This document shows, in pieces, positions 1 to 6,734 of a stretch of 7,387 nt of DNA. Source of the stretch: CAZXCQ01 sp964639275 (lineage in GTDB: Bacteria > Desulfobacterota > DSM-4660 > Desulfatiglandales > Desulfatiglandaceae); the NCBI GenBank assembly GCA_964639275.1, contig CAZXCQ010000305.1:1-7387 (forward strand), given 5' to 3'. The notes under the pieces are model-generated. The model searched no databases, was not told where the DNA came from, and saw only the letters and a list, made by a program, of their open reading frames with translations. The position numbers and the translations under genes are program-made. The stretch's first letter is position 1; each line of letters starts with the position of its first letter.

Positions 1-132
1 CAACCCCTGGCTCCAGACGGGGGAGCAACAGCGGGGCGAGTCGTGGTTACAGGCTCACCCGAGGAACTCCTGGCCCACCCGAGCGGCTCTCATACGGCGC
101 GCTACCTCAAGAGATATCTCAATGGAGGTTGA
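1..132 (+). CDS. uvrA: UvrA-like excinuclease ABC subunit A, C-terminal fragment
   Basis: Only the last 43 codons are in the window; the gene enters from the left and stops with TGA at 130-132. The fragment reads PDGGATAGRVVVTGSPEELL and then SHTARYLKRYL. This matches the extreme C-terminus of UvrA, where a glycine-rich PEGG..GG turn is followed by a strand, a (G/T)P(E/D)E segment and SHT(A/G)RYLK. In the family, UvrA is the DNA-damage-recognition ATPase of nucleotide excision repair, working with UvrB and UvrC in the cytoplasm. All ATPase and zinc-binding parts lie outside the window, so a UvrA paralogue (for example a drug-resistance UvrA-like protein) cannot be excluded. It converges on the minus-strand gene ending at 166, with a 33-bp gap. 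The only structure there is a weak GGAGG/CCTCC pairing at 124-140, not a convincing terminator. Confidence 0.8.
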   Translation, partial: QPLAPDGGATAGRVVVTGSPEELLAHPSGSHTARYLKRYLNGG

Positions 133-165
133 TCCCCTCCCGCCGCCTGGTCGATCCATCTGGCC

Positions 166-1395
166 TCAGGCCCTCTCACGCACCATCTGATCCATGATCT
201 CTGAAGCGAGCCTTGCAAAAGAGGGTTGGTTGATATGAAGTTCAACCTCCTGGAGCTGGATCCGGGGGTTGAGGTCCTGTCTTAGCCTCTGGACAAATGT
301 GTCGCTGACAATGGGATCGTATAACGGCCTCCCTCTCTGATCGGCCTCTGACCAGCCCAGGGTGGGGACGAGTACCCTTGTATTTCTGGTATCCAGATTG
401 AGCCTTCCGGCCAACTCCCCTGCCAGCGACCGGCTCTCCTCCATACTGAGCCGGATGGCCGAGCGGAAGTCATAAAAAAAGATCTTGCGCTCCTCAAATT
501 GATGGGGGACGTTGTTCCGGGTAAACTCGAGGACCGCACAATCCAATCCCCCCGGTATGACCAATCGGGGAATTTTGCGGCCGGGAACCGGTTTGAGCCT
601 TTGAGGACCGATCCCGCCGCAGTACCCCCCCATGAGGTGATCTGCCAGCTCGTGGGTCCCTAGGTCCAGGATGGCGTCAAAATACCCTTCTGCCGCCAAC
701 TCCTCCATGGCCATTCCCCCGGTTCCGTTGGCATGAAACGGGACGACTTCGTACCCCATTTCCTCGAGCGACGATTTGATCTGCTCGGCCGCCCGTGTGA
801 TAAACCCAAAAAAGGTCAGGGCGATCTGTTTCTTTGCCCCGGGTGGTTCCCAGTGGCTCTGTGCCATACCGCATATGGCCGCTGCCGCCCTGTCCAGTAT
901 CTTCCCCGAGATGCTGTTTACGCCCAGGAGGTCTACAACGCTGTGTATCATGGTGATATCCTTGGTCCCCACGATCCTGGACATATCGCGCGATGCCACG
1001 GTGGAGATCATCACCTTGGGAACGCCCAGTGGAAGCACATGCATGATACCGGTCCCGATATACGTTCCGGTGCCTCCACCGGCCGAGATTATGCCGCAGA
1101 TTTGGCCCTTGTTATGCAATTGTCTGATCAACCCCTGCGCCAGCGTCAAGACCCTGTGAATGGCCTTGTCACGACTCTCTGCCTCATGACCCCGCTCATT
1201 TTGGACCTTCTCGAACAGGTCGTAATCTGCCCTGAAGGGGGAGGGGGTCCGGGTTCCCACATTGATGGTCAGGCTCCGGACACCCCTTTTTTCGATACAC
1301 TCTTTTAGAAAGAGATGTTCCTGACCCTTGGAGTCAAATGTCCCGACCACGACGATTGCGCCATCCTCTTTCATGATATCTTGAGCCCCTCTCAT
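166..1395 (-). CDS. Tm-1-like ATP-binding domain protein (UPF0261 family)
   Basis: A full-length member (409 codons from the longest start) of the UPF0261/Tm-1-like family, named after the tomato Tm-1 antiviral protein whose N-terminal domain resembles it. The bacterial role is not established; structural work on the family describes an ATP-binding N-terminal domain and a second domain. Seen here: the N-terminal motif VVVGTFDSKG (residues 15-24; family form GTxDTKG), a glycine-rich SAGGGTGT loop (104-111), STVASRD (131-137), then TKDITMIHSVVDLLGVN (144-160). The second domain starts near residue 190 with ALTFFGFIT and HANGTGGMAMEEL (221-233). Start choice: from ATG 1395 the nearest purine-rich stretch (GAGGAGGAG, complement of 1417-1425) is 21 nt away. 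The in-frame ATG at 1374 (MKEDGAIVVVG) gives an N-terminus nearer the family norm, with GAGGGG 11 nt upstream, so 1374 is the likelier start. The gene is divergent from the transporter operon; the TIM-barrel partner often found beside this family is not visible here. Confidence 0.85.
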   Translation of the reverse strand: MRGAQDIMKEDGAIVVVGTFDSKGQEHLFLKECIEKRGVRSLTINVGTRTPSPFRADYDLFEKVQNERGHEAESRDKAIHRVLTLAQGLIRQLHNKGQICGIISAGGGTGTYIGTGIMHVLPLGVPKVMISTVASRDMSRIVGTKDITMIHSVVDLLGVNSISGKILDRAAAAICGMAQSHWEPPGAKKQIALTFFGFITRAAEQIKSSLEEMGYEVVPFHANGTGGMAMEELAAEGYFDAILDLGTHELADHLMGGYCGGIGPQRLKPVPGRKIPRLVIPGGLDCAVLEFTRNNVPHQFEERKIFFYDFRSAIRLSMEESRSLAGELAGRLNLDTRNTRVLVPTLGWSEADQRGRPLYDPIVSDTFVQRLRQDLNPRIQLQEVELHINQPSFARLASEIMDQMVRERA

Positions 1396-1971
1396 TACGT
1401 TTGATCCAGGGGAGTTCTCCTCCTCGTCTCAGCAGGTGAAGGCCCTTCACGGGATTGAGGCCCTTGGAGAGCCTTTGGGAGGCCATCAATCCGTTAGACC
1501 TCGGCCGTTCAAATCGGGTCTGTCCCCGGGGATAATGCTAAAAATATCAATATAATGGAACTGCTTTCTTTGACATTACCAGATGGCTGCCAGAGGGTCA
1601 AAAGAATTGTGCAACCTGTGCTCATCACCTGAGTCCCGAAAAAACACCTTGACGTCCGCATTCCATTGAGAGAAATAGATCATTATACCCATCGACCTGA
1701 ATTTGCCCAGGATGTCAGAAAGACAACTCTCTTCTGGACAAAGCGACGGATTCTGGGATAAGTAAGAGATATTTATGGAGGGAGGTGATACAAGGCAAAG
1801 GAGAGTTGTCCCTGTTCAGGGGTTGACCGAAAACATGCGCGTATCAGGGGCGGGTCTGGGCCGTCTGGTTGTGCGTTCCCCATGAAGAAAGCCAACCCTG
1901 AACGATAAACACTGAACCCGTGAACACCCATGGCGACTTATTAACCTTTTTCGCAATTAGGAGGGGATAAA
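1396..1971. other. 576-bp intergenic region between divergent genes
   Basis: No confident gene is present. Any promoters of the UPF0261 gene (leftward) and of the transporter operon (rightward) should lie here. The best rightward sigma70-like match is TTCAAA (1508-1513), a 17-bp spacer and GATAAT (1531-1536), but it is more than 400 nt from the operon start, so it is weak evidence. A TTGACA at 1570-1575 has no -10 at the right distance. No sigma54 -24/-12 element was found by eye. Other content: a heptamer GGCCCTT repeated at 1441 and 1459, a 38-codon minus-strand ORF (1576-1692), a 36-codon plus-strand ORF (1775-1885), an inverted repeat (1722-1731 with 1801-1810), an SD-like GGAGGTGAT (1781-1789) with no start codon after it, and three TGAAC copies (1899-1925). 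The operon's own SD, GGAGGGG, is at 1960-1966. Confidence 0.6.
1722..1810. repeat. 10-bp perfect inverted repeat with 69-bp spacer
   Basis: GACAACTCTC at 1722-1731 is exactly reverse-complemented by GAGAGTTGTC at 1801-1810. In RNA the stem would gain a G-U (1732/1800) and a U-A (1733/1799) pair, giving 12 pairs. The 67-69 nt between the arms contain the purine-rich GGAGGGAGGTGATA (1777-1790). It could be the base of a structured leader of the transporter mRNA, a binding site for a dimeric regulator with looped half-sites, or chance. A 10-bp match within about 100 bp is mildly unexpected in a region this size but not decisive. Confidence 0.4.
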
Positions 1972-3186
1972 ATGGAGAAAAAAATAATTGACGTTAAGAG
2001 GTTTTTTCGATTTGCAGCCTTAGCTTCGATCGCAATCTTTTTCGTCGTGGGAATAACATCCCATTCTTATGGTAAGACCCCAAAAAAGATCTTGGTGGGC
2101 GGGACGATATCGGTAACAGGACCACTGAGCAAGATCGTCGGACCTTTCAAAAAATTGGCCGATTCCTGGCAGGGACTGATCAATCAACAGGGCGGAATAT
2201 GGGTGAGGGACTACAAAAAGAGGCTCCCCATACGGATGATCACCTATGATGACAAGAGTGATCAGGCCACATCCCTCAAGTACTATGAAAGACTGGTCAC
2301 CGTAGACAAGGTCAACCTCCTCATCGGTCCCTTTGGAAGCCACAACTCATTTCCGGCGGCAACGGTGGCCGAAAACCACAAGATCCCCATGGTGATGGTC
2401 TGTGCCAGTGACAGAAAGCTGTTTGAACGCGATTACAAGTGGAGTGTATCGCAGCTTGATGAAGCGGATCTGGAACATGTGGGCTTTATCGAGATGGCTG
2501 CCAAATCAGGCAAGGTCAAGACGATTGCCATGATATGCGAAGACAAATTGCACTGCACGGGTTCCATGAACGGGGCGGCCAACAAGGCCAAGGAATTGGG
2601 ATTGGATATCGTGATGAAGGAGGTTGTCCCGGGAGGGACCAAGGACTTTACCTCCATAATCATCAAGATCAAGGGGCTGAATCCGGATGTGGTCTTTGTG
2701 GAGGCCTTTCCCGGCTTTGAGATCCCCTTTATGAAAGAGGCCCTTGAGATGGGCCTGAGGCCCAATCAGTTTTTTAACGGTCATATTGTAGAGCCCCTGG
2801 TAAAGGTCCTCGGGAAGTACGCCGAGGACCTCTGCGGATCGGTCTACTGGGCACCCGGCTTCCGGTTTACCGGACAGCAGGACTACAAAGAGATCCTCAA
2901 GAGGACCGGGATTACCTGGCAGGCCTATATGGAGTCCTCGATCCGGATGCAGGCCTACCAGACCATAAAAGAGATGATCGAGGTGGCGGGCTGTTTGGAC
3001 AGGGCAAAGCTGAACACGGCCATGCACGAGATGGTCTACATGACGGTCTCCGGCCCGGTGGAGCATCGAAAGGGCGGAATCGGTTCCACGGTCCCCTTTC
3101 CGATACAGATCCAAAACGGCCGGTTTGTGCCCGTATGGCCCAAAGAGGTCGCCACCGGTAAGTGGATTTACCCCACCAAGTGGTAA
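1972..3186 (+). CDS. LIV-type ABC transporter periplasmic substrate-binding protein
   Basis: A 404-residue type I periplasmic binding protein of the LivJ/LivK (HAAT) family, which captures ligand in the periplasm and delivers it to the LivHM channel. Residues 1-34 are a Sec signal peptide: basic start (KRFFR), hydrophobic core AALASIAIFFVVGI, probable cut after HSYG-34. There is no lipobox cysteine, so it is a soluble periplasmic protein of about 370 residues. The mature part opens with ILVGGTISVTGPLS (40-53), the usual first strand and ligand-facing loop. It continues with YDDKSD (92-97) and LLIGPFGSHNSFPAA (116-130), and later FTSIIIKIKGLNPDVVFVEAF, the usual lobe-2 strand. The ATG is preceded by GGAGGGG five bases upstream. 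Ligand contacts differ from E. coli LivJ (GPFGSHNS in place of its serine-rich loop), so branched-chain amino acids should not be assumed. Amides, aromatic or other acids are equally possible. Four cysteines (144, 179, 185, 278) are present in the mature protein. It is the first gene of the operon and is followed by a hairpin. Confidence 0.9.
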   Translation: MEKKIIDVKRFFRFAALASIAIFFVVGITSHSYGKTPKKILVGGTISVTGPLSKIVGPFKKLADSWQGLINQQGGIWVRDYKKRLPIRMITYDDKSDQATSLKYYERLVTVDKVNLLIGPFGSHNSFPAATVAENHKIPMVMVCASDRKLFERDYKWSVSQLDEADLEHVGFIEMAAKSGKVKTIAMICEDKLHCTGSMNGAANKAKELGLDIVMKEVVPGGTKDFTSIIIKIKGLNPDVVFVEAFPGFEIPFMKEALEMGLRPNQFFNGHIVEPLVKVLGKYAEDLCGSVYWAPGFRFTGQQDYKEILKRTGITWQAYMESSIRMQAYQTIKEMIEVAGCLDRAKLNTAMHEMVYMTVSGPVEHRKGGIGSTVPFPIQIQNGRFVPVWPKEVATGKWIYPTKW

Positions 3187-3198
3187 GACCCGTTAGGC

Positions 3199-3220
3199 GG
3201 GCGGGGCATTGGCCCCGCCC
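3199..3220 (+). terminator. GC-rich hairpin after the binding-protein gene
   Basis: GGGCGGGGC (3199-3207) and GCCCCGCCC (3212-3220) form a perfect 9-bp stem with loop ATTG, starting 13 nt after the TAA. The following bases TTATTG are only partly T-rich, so it is better read as a leaky intrinsic terminator or an mRNA-stabilising intercistronic hairpin than a full stop. In this position such elements let the binding protein be made in excess over the membrane and ATPase subunits encoded downstream. livH begins 80 nt later with no obvious promoter between. Confidence 0.75.
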
Positions 3221-3299
3221 TTATTGATCTTGAAAGACCTCAACTGGATCTGCAAGTGGGGGAGTTTTTTCTTGACTCCCTGAAAACCGCCGGAGATAG

Positions 3300-4163
3300 A
3301 TGTCTGCCTCCACCTTTTTCCAACTCCTCATCGCCGGAATCCTCCAGGGCGGGATATACGCCTTGGCCGCCTTTGGCCTCTCCCTTATCTTTGGGGTATC
3401 CAATGTGCTCAATCTGGCCCATGGGCAGTTCCTGATGTTGGGTGCCTTGGGTGTCTATCTGATCTCTTCCTTTGCACCGCTTGACCCATTTCTGATCAGC
3501 ATCCTCCTGATCCCGCTTTTTTTCTTTTTTGGTGCCCTTTTTGACAGGGGTCTAATCAGGCGGCTGATGAGCCGGCTTCCTCACGAACAGGTAGAGGCGT
3601 CTATCCTGGTTACCCTCGGGGCCTCGCTGGCCATTCAGGATTTTGCCTCTTTCTTCTGGGGGTCAGAAGACAAGGGCATCGCCTATTTTCTTCCCACGAT
3701 TCAGCTGGGCGACATCTTTATTTCCTCGGTAAGGCTGCTGGGGTTGGGCTTTATCATACTCCTCACCCTGGCGCTTCACCTCTACCTCAAAAAGACCTTT
3801 TTGGGAAAATCGATCAGGGCCGTAACCCAGAATCGCAGGGGGGCCTCGCTGGTCGGGATCAATGCATTCCGGATCAGTACGATAACCTTTGGAATCGGGA
3901 CCGTCCTGGCCGCCTTGGCAGGGGTGTTTTATGTGATCCTCTACACCGTAAGCCCGGATATTGGGATCCCGCTCACCATCAAATATCTGTGTGTCATCGT
4001 CCTGGGCGGTCTGGGCAGTCTATACGGGACGCTTGTCGGGGGGACGATCTTGGGCCTGACAGAGGTCTTCACAAGCTATTTTAGTCCCCACTGGGGAGAG
4101 ACAACGGCATTCTTGCTCCTGGTCATCATATTGCTGATCCGACCCAAGGGATTGTTTGGATAA
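3300..4163 (+). CDS. livH: LIV-type ABC transporter permease, LivH family
   Basis: A 287-residue inner-membrane permease, one half of the channel that moves the ligand delivered by the periplasmic protein. It is almost entirely hydrophobic segments, consistent with about eight membrane spans. LivH signatures seen: GGIYALAAFGLSLIFGVSNVLNLAHGQF (17-44), where NLAHGQF is typical; the cytoplasmic coupling segment SIRAVTQNRRGASLVGINAF (171-190), which contacts the ATPases; GGLGSLYGTLVGG (236-248); and the C-terminal RPKGLFG ending that is near universal in the family. ATG 3300 follows GGAG at 3292-3295. It sits 113 bp after the binding-protein gene, with the GC hairpin between, and 70 bp before the chosen livM start. 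Family length is normal and no damage is seen. Confidence 0.93.
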   Translation: MSASTFFQLLIAGILQGGIYALAAFGLSLIFGVSNVLNLAHGQFLMLGALGVYLISSFAPLDPFLISILLIPLFFFFGALFDRGLIRRLMSRLPHEQVEASILVTLGASLAIQDFASFFWGSEDKGIAYFLPTIQLGDIFISSVRLLGLGFIILLTLALHLYLKKTFLGKSIRAVTQNRRGASLVGINAFRISTITFGIGTVLAALAGVFYVILYTVSPDIGIPLTIKYLCVIVLGGLGSLYGTLVGGTILGLTEVFTSYFSPHWGETTAFLLLVIILLIRPKGLFG

Positions 4164-4168
4164 GACAC

Positions 4169-4187
4169 CCTGCCCCGGGGGGGCAGG
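4169..4187 (+). other. GC hairpin between livH and livM
   Basis: CCTGCCCC (4169-4176) pairs with GGGGCAGG (4180-4187), an 8-bp stem with a three-base loop (or 7 bp with five), beginning five bases after the livH stop. No T-tract follows (ATGCCAAAAGGAG), so it is not an intrinsic terminator. It may protect the upstream mRNA end or tune livM translation. If translation of livM began at the TTG at 4156, the hairpin would be inside the coding region. The preferred livM start at 4234 leaves it in the spacer. Confidence 0.55.
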
Positions 4188-4233
4188 ATGCCAAAAGGAG
4201 CTTTCTTCACGTAACAGGGCGAGACGACAAACC

Positions 4234-5166
4234 ATGCGCTTATCACCGCTAAAGACTATTCTTCCTGTTCTATTCGTTATCCTCGCAACACTCCCCCTGT
4301 ATACAGGCTCTTACTTTATCACATTTATGATACTCCTCATTATGTATACCATCCTGGCCGAGAGTTATGACATCGTCGGTGGGCATCTCGGCTACATGAA
4401 TATGGGCCATGCCTCTTTTTTTGGCATAGGGGCTTATAGCTTTGGGCTTCTCCTGAATTCGGGGCTTGGCTTACCGCTCTCCTTGCTCGTCACCACCATC
4501 ATCGTCGCCGCCTTTGCTGTCCTGATCAGTTACCCGTTCTTTAGGCTCAGGGGCGCATACTTTGCACTGGCAACCTTTGGTCTGATCAAGCTGCTCGAAC
4601 ACCTGGCCTTTAACCTCAAGGGCCTGACCGGAGGTTCCGAAGGCCTGACCGTGGCCTCGGGCTACCGGATCATTCCGGTCTATTATATGTCCTTGATCCT
4701 GTGCGCGGCGACGATCTACGCGGTCTACAGGATATCCCGATCCAGGCTTGGACTGGCCTTTGTGGGGATCCGCGAGGATGAAGAGGTCGCCAGGGCATTT
4801 GGCATCAATACCTACCGTTATAAGACCCTCGCCCTGATCATCAGCTCAACATTCGCCGGCCTGATGGGTGGACTCTATATCTGGAACATCATATTCATCA
4901 ATCCAACCGCGGTCTTTGGCCTTGAGATCGCGCTGGTGCCGATTGCCATGGCACTGCTGGGGGGTTCGGGGACCGTTATCGGCCCTATCGTGGGGGCCGT
5001 ATTTATCACCCTGGTAGAGGAACTATTGTGGACCAAGGTCCCTTATCTTCACCTGGCCGTCTATGGCATGGTCATCGCCTTTGTGGGCCTCTTTATGCCC
5101 GGCGGATTGGTCAGGACAAAGACAGCCAAAAACCTGCTCGGCAGGTTGGGCCGCAAGGAGGAATAA
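4234..5166 (+). CDS. livM: LIV-type ABC transporter permease, LivM family
   Basis: A 310-residue inner-membrane permease that pairs with LivH. It has a hydrophobic N-terminus, then LAESYDIVGGHLGYMNMGHASFFGIGAY (41-68), the LivM hallmark in which family members read (L)GYxxLGHAAFFGIGAY. The cytoplasmic coupling segment FVGIREDEEVARAFGIN (167-183) precedes YKTLALIISSTFAGLMGGLY (186-205), and GGSGTVIGPIVGA (223-235) follows. The C-terminus GLVR with a basic tail is usual. Start choice: the frame is open back to a TTG at 4156 inside livH, but the extra 26 residues are hydrophilic, cysteine-containing and unlike the family, so ATG 4234 is preferred. That ATG has no good SD (weak GGGCGAG 10-17 nt upstream); the best purine stretch, AAAAGGAG at 4193-4200, lies too far. 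Its stop is 4 bp before livG, and its last codons carry livG's SD. Confidence 0.9.
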   Translation: MRLSPLKTILPVLFVILATLPLYTGSYFITFMILLIMYTILAESYDIVGGHLGYMNMGHASFFGIGAYSFGLLLNSGLGLPLSLLVTTIIVAAFAVLISYPFFRLRGAYFALATFGLIKLLEHLAFNLKGLTGGSEGLTVASGYRIIPVYYMSLILCAATIYAVYRISRSRLGLAFVGIREDEEVARAFGINTYRYKTLALIISSTFAGLMGGLYIWNIIFINPTAVFGLEIALVPIAMALLGGSGTVIGPIVGAVFITLVEELLWTKVPYLHLAVYGMVIAFVGLFMPGGLVRTKTAKNLLGRLGRKEE

Positions 5167-5170
5167 GACG

Positions 5171-5938
5171 GTGTCTCTTCTTGAGACAAAAAAGGTGAGC
5201 AAGTTCTTTAAAGGTCTTACCGCCCTCCACGATATCGACTTTGGTGTTGAGGAAGGTACGATTACAGGTCTTATCGGTCCCAATGGTGCCGGGAAAACCA
5301 CTCTCTTTAATGTGATCTCCGGGGAATTTCTGCCAAGCAAGGGGACCATCATCTTTAATGGCCAAGACATCACCCGTCTCAGTCCCGACCGCATATGCCG
5401 GATGGGTATCACCCGTACCTACCAGCTGGTCCGACCTTTTCTGGGGCTGAGTGTCCTCCAAAACGTGTTGATCGGGATCTATTTTGGCCGTACCGGTAAG
5501 ATCTCAAAGGAGGCGGCAGAGGAGGAGGCCCGGGAATTGACAGATTTCATGGGCCTTTCGGACAAGATAGGCTATAAGGCCATCCAGTTGATTCCGGTGG
5601 AGCGGAAACGCTTGGAGATCGCCAGGGCCCTGGCGACCCGACCCCGTCTGATGTTGCTGGACGAGGTGGTGGCAGGGCTAAATCCCGCCGAGACCGGCCG
5701 GATCATGGAATCGGTCCGGGAGATTAGAAAAAACGGGGTAACCATCGTGATGATCGAGCATGTCATGAAGGCGGTGATGGGCCTCTCCGACAAGGTGGTG
5801 GTATTACACCATGGGGTAAAGATCGCCGAGGGGTCACCCGAGAGTGTCTCGATGGACCCCGAGGTCATCAAGGCCTATCTGGGGGAGGGGAAAGGGAGCG
5901 ACATGGGTTTAAGCAAGGGCAGGGGATCAAGTGCTTGA
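5171..5938 (+). CDS. livG: LIV-type ABC transporter ATP-binding protein, LivG family
   Basis: A cytoplasmic ATPase subunit of 255 residues, starting at GTG 5171 with AAGGAGGA (5155-5162) at good spacing. The frame is open upstream to 5063 but that part is livM in another frame. Seen: Walker A GPNGAGKTT (36-44), Q-loop region TRTYQLVRPF (81-90), Walker B LMLLDE (160-165), D-loop-like AGLNP (168-172), and switch histidine MIEH (H197). Two departures from the norm: the ABC signature, usually LSGGQ-like, reads LIPVE (140-144) before RKRLEIARAL, and the Walker B glutamate is followed by VVAG rather than PAAG. From memory, a branch of this family with similarly altered residues (LT..xRKRLE, LDEVMAG) exists, so it is probably functional, with the canonical signature supplied by LivF in the heterodimer. 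The C-terminal tail (about 240-255) is polar, Gly/Ser rich and overlaps livF by 8 bp. Confidence 0.9.
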   Translation: MSLLETKKVSKFFKGLTALHDIDFGVEEGTITGLIGPNGAGKTTLFNVISGEFLPSKGTIIFNGQDITRLSPDRICRMGITRTYQLVRPFLGLSVLQNVLIGIYFGRTGKISKEAAEEEARELTDFMGLSDKIGYKAIQLIPVERKRLEIARALATRPRLMLLDEVVAGLNPAETGRIMESVREIRKNGVTIVMIEHVMKAVMGLSDKVVVLHHGVKIAEGSPESVSMDPEVIKAYLGEGKGSDMGLSKGRGSSA

Positions 5939-6635
5939 AGTTCAAGAAATTTCTGCGGCCTATGGCGACATCCCGGTCCTGACCCGGGTCTCCCTAATGG
6001 TCAAGGGGGGGGAGATCGTCACGCTGATCGGCTCCAATGGCGCCGGGAAGACCACAACCCTCAATACCATCTCCGGCGTGATGGGGGCGAGGGAGGGGGG
6101 TATCATCCTTGATAAGGAGCACATAGAAGGGTTGCCCCCCCACCGGATCATCGAACTGGGGGTGACCCAGATCCCGGAGGGGAGGGAGCTTTTTCCGGAT
6201 ATGACCGTCCTCGAAAACCTCCAGCTGGGGGCCTACCTTCCCCGGGCCAGGGCGCGATTGCGGGAAAGCCTGGAGTGGGTCTACCAGCTCTTTCCCATCC
6301 TAAAGGGACGGGGGTCCCAACTGGCAGGGACCTTGAGCGGTGGCGAACAGCAGATGGTGGCCATCGCCCGCGGACTGATGACCCGGCCCAAACTCCTGAT
6401 GCTGGATGAACCTTCCCTGGGACTGGCACCCCTCGTGGTTCAAGAACTTTTCAAGGTCATCACGGATATCAACAGGAATCAGGTGGATATCCTCCTTGTG
6501 GAACAGGATGTCCATCAGGCCCTCGAGATCGCCCACCGCGCCTATCTGATCGAGACCGGGAGGATCGTGATGGAAGGCGAAACCAGGGATTTCCTTTCAA
6601 GCGACTATGTGCGAGAGTCCTATCTCGGCATCTAG
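5931..6635 (+). CDS. livF: LIV-type ABC transporter ATP-binding protein, LivF family
   Basis: A 234-residue cytoplasmic ATPase that forms the nucleotide-binding dimer with LivG. It starts at GTG 5931, with AGGGGA five bases upstream, inside the end of livG (8-bp overlap, coupled translation expected). All motifs are canonical: Walker A GSNGAGKTT (34-42), Q-loop Q80 in VTQIPEGRELFPDMTV, signature LSGGEQQMVAIARGLM (135-150), and Walker B LLMLDEPSLGLAP (155-167). The switch position is the family-typical LLVEQD (187-192), with Gln in place of His, as in E. coli-type LivF LVEQN. The length is normal. It is the last gene of the operon; no strong terminator follows, only a 5-bp GCCCA/TGGGC pairing at 6694-6708 without a T-tract. 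Confidence 0.93.
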   Translation: MLEVQEISAAYGDIPVLTRVSLMVKGGEIVTLIGSNGAGKTTTLNTISGVMGAREGGIILDKEHIEGLPPHRIIELGVTQIPEGRELFPDMTVLENLQLGAYLPRARARLRESLEWVYQLFPILKGRGSQLAGTLSGGEQQMVAIARGLMTRPKLLMLDEPSLGLAPLVVQELFKVITDINRNQVDILLVEQDVHQALEIAHRAYLIETGRIVMEGETRDFLSSDYVRESYLGI

Positions 6636-6734
6636 TTACGACGAGAAACCAACCATAAAGGCAACAAGCCCTCGCTACCCTCTATACTCCCTGGCCCAAC
6701 ACATGGGCGTAGATCACTCATTCCTTAAAAAACC

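Noticed and set aside
733..1308. 191-codon plus-strand ORF opposite the UPF0261 gene (and a shorter one at 776-1159)
   Set aside because: It lies antisense to a gene with clear family motifs; its composition (Cys, His, Gly, Pro rich) is that of a shadow frame and no domain is recognisable.
1570..1575. TTGACA hexamer as the -35 of the transporter promoter
   Set aside because: No acceptable -10 hexamer occurs 16-18 bp downstream (GAGGGT and neighbours).
1682..1687. TATAAT on the minus strand as the -10 of the UPF0261 gene
   Set aside because: The bases at the -35 distance (complement of 1705-1710) do not resemble TTGACA; the nearest similar hexamer is 25 bp away.
2506..3114. 202-codon minus-strand ORF opposite the binding-protein gene
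   Set aside because: It is fully antisense to a well-supported gene and rich in His, Gly, Leu and Asp as expected of a complementary frame, with no recognisable motif.
5063..5170. Upstream extension of livG to an ATG at 5063
   Set aside because: These 36 codons overlap the conserved end of livM in another frame and do not resemble any LivG N-terminus; GTG 5171 has an excellent SD.
6694..6708. GCCCA/TGGGC hairpin after livF as an intrinsic terminator
   Set aside because: The stem is only five pairs and is followed by mixed sequence with no T-tract.
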